64,000 nt of DNA from Shewanella waksmanii ATCC BAA-643 (GCF_000518805.1 NZ_JAEH01000029.1:1-64000); one strand, 5' to 3'; shown: positions 18,633 to 28,058, counted from the stretch's first letter. Numbers and translations are program-made. Notes: generated by a model from the sequence alone, not told the origin.

Positions 18633-20738
18633 TTAGTCGTCAAAATTGTCACTGGTAAATTGCTCTGCTGCACTCGGGTGACCAAAGAAATACCCTTGTG
18701 CAAAGCCTTTCCCCATGCGCGCCAGTAGCTCTTTTTGTTGCCGAGTTTCAACCCCTTCTACCACAAAGCTAATATCTAACGCCTGCGCCAATTGAATCAT
18801 TGCCTGGCATAACTCCTTACCCTGTGGCTCACTGAGGCGCTGGGCGAAACCTGCATCAATCTTTAAGCTATCAATGGGTAGCGAACCTAGCTTGCTCAGT
18901 GATGATAACCCGGCACCAAAGTCATCAATCGCAATATTAATGCCCAGACCTTTTAGCTTGATAAGCGTGGTCTTGATAAGCTCAGGTTGTCTTAATAGTG
19001 CCGATTCGGTGATTTCGAGCACTAACCCATCGGCTGGCAAATTACTGCGTTCTAGTGCGGTGGTGACATGCTCAAGAAAATCTGGGTGCGCGAGTTGCGT
19101 TGGAGAGATATTCACACAGGCTTTAAGGTCGGTATCGTGGCTGGCACGCCACTTTGCGATTTGGCTGCAAGCTTGATTTAGCACCCATTGGCCTAAGGTG
19201 ATCAGCAGCCCGGCTTCTTCTAGCAGTGGGACAAATTCAACCGCTGGGACAATTTGGCCATCAGGTTTTTGCCAGCGAAGCAGCGCTTCGGCGCCAATAA
19301 CACTGTTGCATTCAAGATTGACGATCACCTGATAAGCTAATTGAAATTGGTTCAGACTATGGGCATGGCGCAGCTCGCTAAGCATGTTGAGTTTCTTTTC
19401 GGCATCTTCATGCATACTGGCACTGTAGAACAGCAAATGATTGGGGCTTTTTTTCGCGCAATACATAGCTGTATCGGCAAAGCTTAGTAATTGTGATGCC
19501 TGGTCACTGTGCTCTGGGAACATGGCGATGCCAACACTGGTGCCGAGATAGGACTTTTGGCCGTCAATTTCAAAAGGTGCATCAAATACTTGCATGACCT
19601 GCCGTGAAACCTCTTCAACTTCATTTTTATCAACACAGCCTTGCAGGACTAAGGTAAATTCATCACCTCCAAGCCGCGCGATGTCGGCTTTTTCTATGCA
19701 GCAGGCCTCAAGCCGTGCCGAGACTAACTGCAACACCTTATCGCCAGTAGCATGACCAAAGCAGTCATTGATGTTTTTAAAGCCGTTGAGATCCATAAAC
19801 ATCAGTGCGCCAACTAAATGCGGCTGTTGTTTACTGTCCACTAAAGCTTGATTAAGAATCTCTTTGAGCTGATGGCGGTTGGGAAGGCCGGTTAATGTGT
19901 CAAATAGCGCCTGCTCTGTCAGTCGGTCTTCGAGTTTTTTCTTGGAACTAATATCACTAAAAAGCGTAATAAAATAAGCGGTTTGCTCTGTATGGATTTT
20001 ACGACAACTTTTCCAGGCCGGAAAATGTGTCGCATCTGAGCGCTGCATTTCGACTTCACCTTGCCAGTTGCCTCGCTCCTCGAGAGTACCAAGGTAACTT
20101 TTATCGACAACATCATTGGTACGGCTGCTGTCGATAAAGTCTTGGCTTCTACCGAGTAATTGATCTGCACTATAGCCACAAATACGGCACATGGCTTTGT
20201 TGACGGCAATAATTTTATACTGACTATCCGTGATATATACCGCTTCAGCGCTGTCTTCTAATGCAATTGAAAGCAGCTGTTTGGGCAAGCTCTCAAAGCC
20301 ATTTCGACTGCTTTTTCTGGTTCGACTACGGCGGTTAACTGGGGTGAGCTCGGCAATTAACACCGCTTGCTCATTGAGTGAGGCTGGATACAGAGTGACC
20401 TTTGTCGGCAGTTCAGCCCCTTGCTGGCTCATATGTAACCAATCGAATGATTTAATACTGCCGCGGGCGGCTTCTTGCATCACGTGCTGGGCGAACTCGA
20501 TGCTGTTGCGACCCGATGATTGAATGCGTGGCGAGAAGTCGTAGGGAGTCGCATTGATGAAGTTTTCAGCCTGACTTTCAAAATACGCTAAGGTTTGCGC
20601 GGTGGCATGAATAAAATGAAAGTCCTTAATAACCGCCAGCATAGGCAATGATGACGCTGATTGCCACGCAATAATATGGCGTTCAGTATCAGCGTGACTG
20701 GAGCGCAATTGGCTTAATGTGTCAGACCATAGGTCCAT
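18633..20738 (-). CDS. PAS-GGDEF-EAL c-di-GMP signalling protein
   Basis: 701 residues from the ATG at 20738, chosen because AAGGGA precedes it; an upstream ATG adds ten residues without SD support. Order: a PAS-like N-terminal region, a second PAS (about 160-270, DSQYKIIAVNKAMCRICGYSA), a GGDEF domain with intact ARLGGDEF, and an EAL domain with intact GAEALLRW and DDFGAGLSS. Both catalytic sites look intact, so it may make and break c-di-GMP, with PAS input deciding. There is no membrane segment, so it is cytoplasmic. It is divergent from a membrane-bound EAL gene. Confidence 0.9.
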   Translation of the reverse strand: MDLWSDTLSQLRSSHADTERHIIAWQSASSLPMLAVIKDFHFIHATAQTLAYFESQAENFINATPYDFSPRIQSSGRNSIEFAQHVMQEAARGSIKSFDWLHMSQQGAELPTKVTLYPASLNEQAVLIAELTPVNRRSRTRKSSRNGFESLPKQLLSIALEDSAEAVYITDSQYKIIAVNKAMCRICGYSADQLLGRSQDFIDSSRTNDVVDKSYLGTLEERGNWQGEVEMQRSDATHFPAWKSCRKIHTEQTAYFITLFSDISSKKKLEDRLTEQALFDTLTGLPNRHQLKEILNQALVDSKQQPHLVGALMFMDLNGFKNINDCFGHATGDKVLQLVSARLEACCIEKADIARLGGDEFTLVLQGCVDKNEVEEVSRQVMQVFDAPFEIDGQKSYLGTSVGIAMFPEHSDQASQLLSFADTAMYCAKKSPNHLLFYSASMHEDAEKKLNMLSELRHAHSLNQFQLAYQVIVNLECNSVIGAEALLRWQKPDGQIVPAVEFVPLLEEAGLLITLGQWVLNQACSQIAKWRASHDTDLKACVNISPTQLAHPDFLEHVTTALERSNLPADGLVLEITESALLRQPELIKTTLIKLKGLGINIAIDDFGAGLSSLSKLGSLPIDSLKIDAGFAQRLSEPQGKELCQAMIQLAQALDISFVVEGVETRQQKELLARMGKGFAQGYFFGHPSAAEQFTSDNFDD

Positions 20739-20974
20739 GGGTGAAACTCCCTTATCACCATCCTGCAACAGCTAGGGCGGCATCCCTTTAATACACGTTG
20801 ACGGTTTATAGCTTATTGTTATTGGTCTAAAAATAACCTTTATTGCCTGATTACTCAAACTTGTTAGCCAAATATTGCGACTGTTAAGAATAATTCGCTA
20901 ATTAATTAACACCTTTAGACCAATTTGCCGCTAGAATGGCACTAATTAGCCAATTGTTCTTGGGGGAGACAAGT

Positions 20975-21028
20975 ATGCACATAATCAATGGATTGGGCAG
21001 ACCCTGCCGGAATTGTGCTGCGCTATGA
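20975..21028 (+). CDS. 17-codon leader ORF with a CxxC motif, overlapping the CSS-EAL gene
   Basis: Short ORF encoding MHIINGLGRPCRNCAAL, preceded by an excellent SD (GGGGGAG, 20962-20968, six-base spacing). Its TGA overlaps the start codon of the phosphodiesterase gene (ATGA at 21025-21028). The downstream gene has no obvious SD of its own, so translation is probably coupled to the leader. The pair of cysteines spaced CRNC is notable beside a phosphodiesterase whose sensor domain is of the redox-linked CSS type. Whether the peptide itself acts is unknown. Confidence 0.5.
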   Translation: MHIINGLGRPCRNCAAL

Positions 21029-22623
21029 TGTCATCGCGGCGGAGGCGTTTCACTCTGAGGGTATTGTTGACCTTAGTGTTTGCACTCTTTGCACTCAGTA
21101 GTGCTTATTTTTATAGTGCTTGGTCGTTGCGCAGTGAGTCGCTGACCGATGCGCGCAAATTACTTCATTTTGTTGATAATAAACTGCGCATTGCCGAGCA
21201 CAGTTTGGCAGAACTCAATGCCCTAGACTTCAAGCAGTGTGATGTTCAAGGTCGTGAGGCGCTTGAATCATTTATCTTTAATCACTTAGGCTCAGGATTG
21301 TTCCTTATTCGCGACGATGATGCGCCGCCGTGGACCTATTGCTCTGTAGTGGGCAATTTAGTTATTGAAGATAAAGATCGTGATCCTTCTCGCTACTTGT
21401 TTCTTGATGGGCAGGCGCAGAAAAAGCCGCTGGCGGTTATAGGCCATTATTGGCAGGGGCAGAAACGTCGCGATCTATTTATCGGTTTGGTCGGTGATGA
21501 TCGCGTCAATGCCGTGCGTGTGGCACTGGGTGAAACTGCCTTTTACACCGACAATCGCAATCCGCAGCAAAAAATGGTGTCACTCAATCTGACTAATCAT
21601 GTTGAAGTGCTCAAATTTGGGCAGCTGCCTGAGACGGTGGCGATGACGGTAGAAGCGTCGAGTAGCAGCTATCCACTTTATGCCACGACTTATATTAGCC
21701 AAACCGATTTACTGGCAAAGTTTAAACATAGCTTGCTGATCACCGCTCCCCTTTCAGCCATGCTGGTTTTGTTAATTTACTATTTACTGCGACTGTTACA
21801 TACATTAAGAAATTCATTGAGTTATCAGTTGCAAGTTGCTGCCGAACAAGGTGATTTCATCGCTTACTATCAACCCATCGTTGATGCGCAGACCGGTAGG
21901 GTTGTTGCGGCTGAAGCCTTATTACGTTGGCGTAAGAGCGATGGCAGTATTGAGCCACCAGGGTATTTTATTCAAACGTTGGAAGAGAGCGACCTGATTA
22001 ATGAGGTCACCCTGCAGATATTGCGCCGTATGCCTACCGATTTAGCGCCAATTTTAGCGCAGTCAAAGTCGTTTCGTTGCAGTATCAATTTGGTACCTAA
22101 GCACGTGGAGTTGCCCGACTTTTCCGATGAACTGACGCGATTAGCGGCGCAAGGTTTCCCAACAATGCAGTTAGCGGTTGAGATAACGGAGCGATTGCCG
22201 TTACATGATTTAGTGAGTGCCAATAAACATTTAAAGGCGATGAGAGATTTAGGCGTATGTGTTGAGCTTGATGATGCGGGCACCGGATATGGTGGCTCGT
22301 CATATTTACAAGAGCTCAGTATCGATGTGATGAAAATTGATAAGCTATTTGTGGATACTTTGCTATATTCGCCGCAGAAAACCCAAGTATTAGATGCCAA
22401 TATCCAGCTGGCCAATATGTTAAAGTTGCAAGTCATTGCTGAAGGGGTCGAAACCGCCGCGCAATCTGCAGATCTGTTGAGTAAAGGGGTGCGTTTGCAG
22501 CAAGGTTACTTCTTTGCTAAACCGCTGAGTGCCGCAGATTTTGTTGACTATTGGCAGGCCTCTACCAAGGAGACCGTGGATGATAACGCGCAGTTTTTGT
22601 CAAAGGGAGCGACAAATGAGTAA
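21025..22623 (+). CDS. CSS-motif EAL-domain c-di-GMP phosphodiesterase, membrane-bound
   Basis: About 532 residues: TM1 near the N terminus, a periplasmic domain with the CSS motif (WTYCSVVG, about residue 110) and a second conserved cysteine (FKQCDVQG), TM2 (LLITAPLSAMLVLLIYYLLRL) and a cytoplasmic EAL domain with intact AAEALLRW, ELDDAGTGYGG and KIDKLF. In the CSS-EAL family of E. coli the periplasmic cysteines form a disulfide that holds the enzyme inactive until it is reduced or the domain is lost, so redox control is expected. The start at 21025 overlaps the leader stop. The end overlaps the next gene by 8 bases. Confidence 0.88.
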   Translation: MMSSRRRRFTLRVLLTLVFALFALSSAYFYSAWSLRSESLTDARKLLHFVDNKLRIAEHSLAELNALDFKQCDVQGREALESFIFNHLGSGLFLIRDDDAPPWTYCSVVGNLVIEDKDRDPSRYLFLDGQAQKKPLAVIGHYWQGQKRRDLFIGLVGDDRVNAVRVALGETAFYTDNRNPQQKMVSLNLTNHVEVLKFGQLPETVAMTVEASSSSYPLYATTYISQTDLLAKFKHSLLITAPLSAMLVLLIYYLLRLLHTLRNSLSYQLQVAAEQGDFIAYYQPIVDAQTGRVVAAEALLRWRKSDGSIEPPGYFIQTLEESDLINEVTLQILRRMPTDLAPILAQSKSFRCSINLVPKHVELPDFSDELTRLAAQGFPTMQLAVEITERLPLHDLVSANKHLKAMRDLGVCVELDDAGTGYGGSSYLQELSIDVMKIDKLFVDTLLYSPQKTQVLDANIQLANMLKLQVIAEGVETAAQSADLLSKGVRLQQGYFFAKPLSAADFVDYWQASTKETVDDNAQFLSKGATNE

Positions 22624-22951
22624 CTTAAGCCGTATAACGTGGACAGTGGCTTTGCTGGTGGTGAGCGTGGGTAGCTGGGCTAATTCGGCCAAAGAAAAGC
22701 CCTACATAAAAGCGCAGGATATTGCAGCAAAAACTGAGCAGCAACAGTTACTCAAAGCTCAAGAAGCGGCTAAGCAGACGCAAGATCGAGAAAAGCAGGT
22801 GCTTGAGCGGCAAGCATCTGGCGATTGGGAGGCTGAGCAAAAGGCGAAAGCCAATGCACAGTTCAATCAGCGTGAAAGTCGTGAGCAGCGATATTTACGC
22901 GAAGCCAAAGAAGCAGCCGCAAAAGATCGTAAAATCCCCAAGCCAAACTAA
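22616..22951 (+). CDS. Small exported, charged coiled-coil-like protein
   Basis: 111 residues: signal peptide (about 1-21, SVGSWA|NSA), then a Lys/Glu/Gln/Ala-rich stretch with heptad character (EKQVLERQASGDWEAEQKAKA) predicted to be helical. No family recognised. It starts inside the last codons of the CSS-EAL gene with its own SD (AAGGGAG at 22602-22608), so it is probably co-expressed and may be a periplasmic partner of the CSS sensor domain. That role is inference from gene order only. Confidence 0.65.
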   Translation: MSNLSRITWTVALLVVSVGSWANSAKEKPYIKAQDIAAKTEQQQLLKAQEAAKQTQDREKQVLERQASGDWEAEQKAKANAQFNQRESREQRYLREAKEAAAKDRKIPKPN

Positions 22952-22995
22952 GTCATGATAAATTTAGGCCTTTGTTGCCGATTTTTGGAGTTTTT

Positions 22996-23634
22996 TTGAA
23001 GTATTGTCCCCTATGTGACAGCCAACAACTGGATGATTTTCATCAAGATAAGTTTCGCCGCTATGTACGTTGTCGCCAGTGTGATTTGGTTAGCGTACCC
23101 GATGAATACTTGCTTTCGACCGAGCAGGAAAAAGCCATTTATGATCAACATCAAAATGATGCCACAGACCTCGGCTATCGACGGTTTTTAAGCCGAGCTT
23201 GGCAGCCGCTATTGGCCTACATAGATGGCAGTATGCAAGGGTTGGATTTTGGCTGTGGCCCGGGGCCAACGATTAGCGAAATGGCCAAAGAGCAGGGCAT
23301 CAATATGAGCAATTATGACCTGTACTACTTTAATGAGCCGCAGTTGCTCACGCGCCGTTATGATTTTATCACCATGACCGAGGTGATTGAGCATGTTGCC
23401 GATGCCAAGCAGTTAATCGCACAACTGGATAGCGTGATGGCGAGTGGCTCGGTTATTGCGATTATGACCAAACGGGCTAAAGATGAAGCGGCATTTGCCG
23501 GCTGGCACTATAAAAATGATTTGACCCACATTCGTTTCTATAGTGATAACACCTTTAAGTGGTTGGCAGAAAAACGGGGCTGGCGGCTTGAGTTTGCTGA
23601 TAAAGACGTGGTGTTAATGTTTAAACCTAGCTAA
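22996..23634 (+). CDS. Zinc-ribbon class I SAM-dependent methyltransferase
   Basis: 212 residues from a TTG start at 22996, preferred because GGAG sits five bases upstream and the protein then begins MKYCPLC. An N-terminal zinc ribbon (CPLC ... CRQC) is followed by a methyltransferase fold with the SAM-binding loop GLDFGCGPGPT and the post-motif TMTEVIEHV. Zn-ribbon methyltransferases of this kind often act on sugars, tRNA or protein; the substrate cannot be read. It follows the small exported protein after 44 bases and is ended by a bidirectional terminator. Confidence 0.82.
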   Translation: MKYCPLCDSQQLDDFHQDKFRRYVRCRQCDLVSVPDEYLLSTEQEKAIYDQHQNDATDLGYRRFLSRAWQPLLAYIDGSMQGLDFGCGPGPTISEMAKEQGINMSNYDLYYFNEPQLLTRRYDFITMTEVIEHVADAKQLIAQLDSVMASGSVIAIMTKRAKDEAAFAGWHYKNDLTHIRFYSDNTFKWLAEKRGWRLEFADKDVVLMFKPS

Positions 23635-23663
23635 GTATCGATTAAACTCACCGTATTCACAAT

Positions 23664-23688
23664 AAATAGGCCGCTAAGCGGCCTATTT
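23664..23688. terminator. Bidirectional terminator between methyltransferase and PilZ genes
   Basis: Perfect 11-bp stem AAATAGGCCGC/GCGGCCTATTT with a TAA loop, placed between two convergent genes; it can serve both. Confidence 0.85.
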
Positions 23689-23691
23689 TAG

Positions 23692-24399
23692 TTATTGCAT
23701 CAGATGGCTAAGAATTACCTTTTGGACAAACTGTTCTGCATCTTCGCTGGATTCTGCGATACAAAATCCATATTGGCATAGCCCAGCTTGTTCAATGGGC
23801 TGAATATTTTTGATTTGAATTGGCACGTATAAGGTTTCCATTGCGTGCTCAATGTTGACCTGTAATTGATATTCATCGTCTGCAGAAGCTTCAGCAATAG
23901 CTTCTCCAAGGTAGGCGCCACCTTTAATCGAAATATCTTCTAAATGGCCGCGTGATAGTGGTTTTACGCTGACATTGTCACCGGTAACGTCAGTATTGCT
24001 GCTAGTGGAATAAATTGCTGCTTCAACGCGGATCGGGATACGCGAATGCTGACGCAGGGCGACACTTTGCAGTTGTTTGGGATAATCGATAATAAGCCAT
24101 TGCCCCGCACTATTAAGTAACTTCAATATCTTACTGCGAAACGCAACGATATTGGCCTCGGGATCTTCAGCATTGATGATGCGCACCACTACGCCCTGAC
24201 CATGAGTGATGAACTCAGATGCCAGTTGCCATTGGCGGTCTTTACCTAATGCTAATATCACCGCTTTGCCACTGTCGACGCCGATTAAGCGGGTTTTAAG
24301 CCGAATGGCCTGCGTGGGGGTTAACACCTGTAGGTTGACCTCGGTGTTGCAGCTAATACTGTCTAAGTGAGCATGGTCGTTATCACTGGGGCTAGCCAC
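23692..24399 (-). CDS. PilZ-domain c-di-GMP effector (YcgR-like layout)
   Basis: 235 residues: an N-terminal PilZN-type beta domain (about 15-115) and a C-terminal PilZ domain with the c-di-GMP binding residues RQHSRIPIR (RxxxR) and EDISIKGG (D/NxSxxG). This two-domain arrangement is that of YcgR, the flagellar brake. It is soluble and cytoplasmic. It lies in a stretch with two c-di-GMP enzymes, so it is probably a reader of the same signal. It is convergent with the methyltransferase gene. Confidence 0.88.
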   Translation of the reverse strand: MASPSDNDHAHLDSISCNTEVNLQVLTPTQAIRLKTRLIGVDSGKAVILALGKDRQWQLASEFITHGQGVVVRIINAEDPEANIVAFRSKILKLLNSAGQWLIIDYPKQLQSVALRQHSRIPIRVEAAIYSTSSNTDVTGDNVSVKPLSRGHLEDISIKGGAYLGEAIAEASADDEYQLQVNIEHAMETLYVPIQIKNIQPIEQAGLCQYGFCIAESSEDAEQFVQKVILSHLMQ

Positions 24400-24640
24400 T
24401 GACGATTCTCCTTAATATGTCAATGCGATGGGCGCTGTTAGCCGTTTAAATCTCTTGGCTTGACGCTTAATAGTAGCGAATAAACGTATTAAGTTACAAA
24501 TAACTAGCGTTGAATAATGTTCGGCGCTTGATCTTAGTGGCCAGATAGCTTTTGATAGTGAAGTTTTGATTGGCGCGGGATAGTGCTAATCAGTTAAGTT
24601 GCAAGTTCAAATGACTTTGCTCATCCAAAAGGGGCGACAC

Positions 24641-25972
24641 ATGAAGTGTAAAATGATGGCGGTCTGTCTGTCGATTGCGATGCTATTAGTATCGCTGACA
24701 ACCAAGGCCACACAAGTTGAAGATATTAAGAGCTTTACGCTCGACAATGGCATGAAGATTATGGTGATAGAAGATGCTTCTATTCCTAACGCTAACATGT
24801 ACTTATTTTGGAAAGTGGGTTCACGTAATGAAGTCCCCGGGATTACCGGAATTTCTCATTTTTTCGAGCATATGATGTTTAATGGCTCAAAAAAGTATGG
24901 ACCTAAGATGTTTGACCGCACCATGGAAGCGGCGGGTGGAGCAAATAATGCTTACACCACCGAAAACCTCACGGTTTACACCAATTGGTTTCCCGCCAAT
25001 GCCATAGAAACTATTTTTGATTTAGAGGCTGACCGTATCGCCGATCTTGATATCGATCCGGGTATGGTGGAAAGCGAGCGTGGCGTGGTGGCCTCAGAGC
25101 GAACAACAGGGCTAGAGAACTCTAACTGGCGTACCTTGCAAGAAGAGGTCAAAGGCGCTGCTTTTCGTGCCCATCCTTATAGCTGGTCAGTGATTGGTCA
25201 TGAGTCAGATATTGCTGCTTGGACCTTAGACGATCTAGTGCAATACCACAAAACCTATTATGCCCCTAACAACGCAGTAGTCGTTATTGCGGGTGATGTG
25301 AAATTAGCACAAGTTAAAAAACTCGCTAATCAATATTTCGCGTCTATTCCTGCCCAGGCCCCACCAAGAGAAGTGAAAACCGTGGAGCCGTTGCAAAAAG
25401 GTGAGCGCCGCGTGTTTGTGCATAAAGCTTCGGTAAGTACGCCAAATGTCATGTTGGCCTACCACGTGCCAGCGACATCGAATGCCGATTATTATGCGTT
25501 GGATTTATTGTCATCCATTCTTACTGAAGGCAATAGCTCTCGCTTATATCAATCTTTGGTGGAAAAGCAGGTTGCGTTGAATGTAGAAACCTACATGCCA
25601 ATGAGTTTTGACCCGAACCTGTTTTATATTATGGGCGTAGCCAATCCTGGCATTACCGCCGTTGAACTCGAGAAAGGTCTGATTGCCGAAATCAATCGTA
25701 TCGCCACAGAAGGGGTGAGCCAGCACGAGTTAGATAAAGTGAAGAACATTAAACTAATGGATTTTTACCGGGCGATGGAAACCATTAATGGTAAGGCTAA
25801 TACGTTGGGCACCTATGAGCTGTACTTTGGCAGCTATGCTCAGCTATTTAACGCGCCAGAGCAATATAACAAGGTCACCGTTGCCGATGTACAACGGGTA
25901 GCTCAAACCTATTTACGCCGCTCAAACCGCACTGTTGGTGTACTGGCTGCAACCGAGGAGACGGACCAATGA
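24641..25972 (+). CDS. M16-family zinc metallopeptidase, catalytic subunit
   Basis: 443 residues from ATG 24641 (AAGGGG upstream), with a signal peptide (about 1-22, cut near TKA|TQV). The inverted zinc motif HFFEHMMF (HxxEH) and a downstream glutamate in ESERGVVASE mark an active M16 peptidase domain. The C-terminal half is the usual non-catalytic M16_C domain. It is exported to the periplasm. It overlaps the next gene by four bases (ATGA). M16 proteases of this kind commonly work as a heterodimer with a catalytically dead partner, which the next gene provides. Confidence 0.88.
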   Translation: MKCKMMAVCLSIAMLLVSLTTKATQVEDIKSFTLDNGMKIMVIEDASIPNANMYLFWKVGSRNEVPGITGISHFFEHMMFNGSKKYGPKMFDRTMEAAGGANNAYTTENLTVYTNWFPANAIETIFDLEADRIADLDIDPGMVESERGVVASERTTGLENSNWRTLQEEVKGAAFRAHPYSWSVIGHESDIAAWTLDDLVQYHKTYYAPNNAVVVIAGDVKLAQVKKLANQYFASIPAQAPPREVKTVEPLQKGERRVFVHKASVSTPNVMLAYHVPATSNADYYALDLLSSILTEGNSSRLYQSLVEKQVALNVETYMPMSFDPNLFYIMGVANPGITAVELEKGLIAEINRIATEGVSQHELDKVKNIKLMDFYRAMETINGKANTLGTYELYFGSYAQLFNAPEQYNKVTVADVQRVAQTYLRRSNRTVGVLAATEETDQ

Positions 25973-27414
25973 TATTTGCCAAATTAACCTCAGCGCCATT
26001 ATCCAAGCTCGCGCAAGTTATCAGCTTAGGCGCTGCATTAACTTTAGGTGGTTGCGCTGCCACTCAAACCAGTGATGTGGTTGATACCGGTAGCTTTGCC
26101 GTACCAAGTTATGAAACCTATCAGCTTGAAAACGGCTTAACTGTGTACTTAATGCCGCAACGAGAAGTGCCTCTGATCACTGTCAATGCGGTTGTGCGCG
26201 CCGGTGCTGTTAAAGACACCACATCCGGCGTTGCTGCCATGACCGCTCAAGCACTATTGCTCGGCGCTAATGGTAAAACCAAAACCGATATCGAACAGAC
26301 GGTTGATTTCCTTGGGGCATCCATTGATGCCGATGCCGGTAAAGAAGGTAGCTATATCGTCAGTGACTTTATGGCCAAAGATCTCGATGTGATGTTGCCG
26401 TTAGTGCGTGATGTCCTTACCGCTCCAGAATTTAATGCGGCGGAGTTTGAAAAATTACGTCAGCGTCAAATTGCTGGGCTATCGCAAGCGAAGGAAAGTC
26501 CACGTCGAGTGATTTCACGTTACTTTGATAAGCTGGTGTTTGGCGAGCATCCTTATGGTAATGCCGTCTCTGGTGATAGTGTTGCGCTGCAATCGTTAAC
26601 TATTTCGCAATTGCGTGCATTTCATCAAAGTTACTATCAACCAAGCAACAGTGCGCTTTCGATAGTGGGTGATTTTGATGTCGCAGCGATGAAGCGCCAA
26701 CTGCAGTCACTTTTCGGCCAGTGGCAAAACACTGAACAGTTGCAAGCGCCCGCGTTGGATACCGGTTTAGCCCCGTTAACTGCAAGCCGCGTATTACTCG
26801 TCAACAAAGGTGATGCGATTGAAACCACATTTATGATTGGTGGTAAGGGTATTGCTCGCAGCAATCCCGATTATGTTGGTCTACAAGTCGTCAACACTAT
26901 CTTAGGTGGACGATTCACTTCTTGGCTAAATGATGAGCTCAGGGTTAATGCGGGTCTCACCTATGGGGCACGTTCTGGATTTCGCGCTTATTCTCAAGCC
27001 GGTGTGTTTCAAATCAGTACCTTTACTAAAAGCGAAACCACAAAAGAGGCAATGGACTTAGCGCTGAAAACCTATGCAAGGTTGTGGGAAAAAGGCATCG
27101 ATGAAGCCACATTGGCTTCAGCCAAAGCTTACGTTAAAGGGCAATTTCCACCTAAGTTTGAAACCAGTGCCCAATTGGCTGGCTTGTTGGCCGATATGTA
27201 CCTGTATGGTTTTGACGATCAATTTATCAATAACTTCCAAGCGCAGGTGGATGGCTTGACCATCGCCGAAAGTCAGCGTCTAGTGGCGGATTACTTTCCG
27301 CAGCAAAACCTGCAGTACGTGCTGATAGGAAACGCTGCAAAAATTGCCGATGTTGCTAAGCAATATGGGGAAGTGCAGCAAGTTGAAATTAAAGATGTCG
27401 GCTTTGGTAAGTAA
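25969..27414 (+). CDS. M16-family non-catalytic partner, predicted lipoprotein
   Basis: 481 residues with a lipobox (LTLGGC, Cys at about residue 29), so it is probably a membrane-anchored lipoprotein. The M16 fold is clear (ENGLTVYLMPQREVPLITVNAVVRAGA; YQPSNSALSIVGDFD), but the HxxEH position reads GVAAMTAQAL, so the zinc site is missing. This fits the known pairing of an active and an inactive M16 subunit. It is translationally coupled to the upstream active subunit. Confidence 0.87.
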   Translation: MIFAKLTSAPLSKLAQVISLGAALTLGGCAATQTSDVVDTGSFAVPSYETYQLENGLTVYLMPQREVPLITVNAVVRAGAVKDTTSGVAAMTAQALLLGANGKTKTDIEQTVDFLGASIDADAGKEGSYIVSDFMAKDLDVMLPLVRDVLTAPEFNAAEFEKLRQRQIAGLSQAKESPRRVISRYFDKLVFGEHPYGNAVSGDSVALQSLTISQLRAFHQSYYQPSNSALSIVGDFDVAAMKRQLQSLFGQWQNTEQLQAPALDTGLAPLTASRVLLVNKGDAIETTFMIGGKGIARSNPDYVGLQVVNTILGGRFTSWLNDELRVNAGLTYGARSGFRAYSQAGVFQISTFTKSETTKEAMDLALKTYARLWEKGIDEATLASAKAYVKGQFPPKFETSAQLAGLLADMYLYGFDDQFINNFQAQVDGLTIAESQRLVADYFPQQNLQYVLIGNAAKIADVAKQYGEVQQVEIKDVGFGK

Positions 27415-27440
27415 TTGCTGTTAGTCGATTTACTGATGTG

Positions 27441-27469
27441 AAAAGGCGCTCTTATCGAGCGCCTTTTTT
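27441..27469 (+). terminator. Terminator of the M16 operon
   Basis: 11-bp stem AAAAGGCGCTC/GAGCGCCTTTT with a 5-base loop and a T-run, 27 bases after the M16 partner. Confidence 0.88.
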
Positions 27470-27542
27470 ATGCTAGCCATTTTGCTAGGTCAGCGCTAGG
27501 ATAATAATTAACCTCAGTTACCGCCTGACAAGAGCTGCATCT

Positions 27543-28058
27543 ATGCCCAACCTACTTGTTGCTATCTTACTGAACATTGGCATGCTGGTTTCCTTTAGCG
27601 CGACCGCTAGCCAGCGGGTTGAGCTGGCTTCATTATGCCAAGCACTAGAGGGATATTGGGTAGGTGACTCTGCGCAGCCGCAAGGCGAGGTGGTGGCAAG
27701 TTCGGTCAAGGGGTTGTGTAGCGCCGATGGTCAACAGTTGATGCTCTATGTTAGTGCCAAGCATCCCAGCGCTGCCACAGAAGCTTGGTGGTTTCGCCAG
27801 CAAGGCGATGAGGTGCTATTAACCTTTTATGCCGGTGAAGATGAAGACAAACAACAGCGCTTTACCCTTTATCAACAAGCGACTAGCTATACCTTGCTAG
27901 GTGAAGGCCAGCGTCTGTCTCGTCCGGCGCTGATTCAGCTTAGGTTTGATAGGCAAGCCCAAGGGTGGCTATGGCGTCAAAGTGTCATGTACCTCGATGA
28001 CGATAGCGATCAGTACCAACTCTTTCGTGGCATCAGCTTGCAACAGGCCAAGCCTTAA
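27543..28058 (+). CDS. Exported protein of unknown function
   Basis: 171 residues with an N-terminal signal-like hydrophobic segment (LLVAILLNIGMLVSFSATAS, cleavage near residue 22). The mature part is beta-rich (EAWWFRQQGDEVLLTFYAG; GWLWRQSVMYLDDDSDQYQLFRG), resembling lipocalin-like or copper-resistance-like small barrels by eye, though no family is certain. It is convergent with trmL. Confidence 0.55.
   Translation: MPNLLVAILLNIGMLVSFSATASQRVELASLCQALEGYWVGDSAQPQGEVVASSVKGLCSADGQQLMLYVSAKHPSAATEAWWFRQQGDEVLLTFYAGEDEDKQQRFTLYQQATSYTLLGEGQRLSRPALIQLRFDRQAQGWLWRQSVMYLDDDSDQYQLFRGISLQQAKP

Noticed and set aside
18464-18658. 64-codon ORF between the DTW gene and the GGDEF-EAL gene
   Set aside because: No clear SD, no recognisable family, and it runs into the convergent GGDEF-EAL 3' end. 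The start of the region (GGGCTTGCTGAACAAAT) recalls an IS end, but no partner end or transposase fragment was seen.
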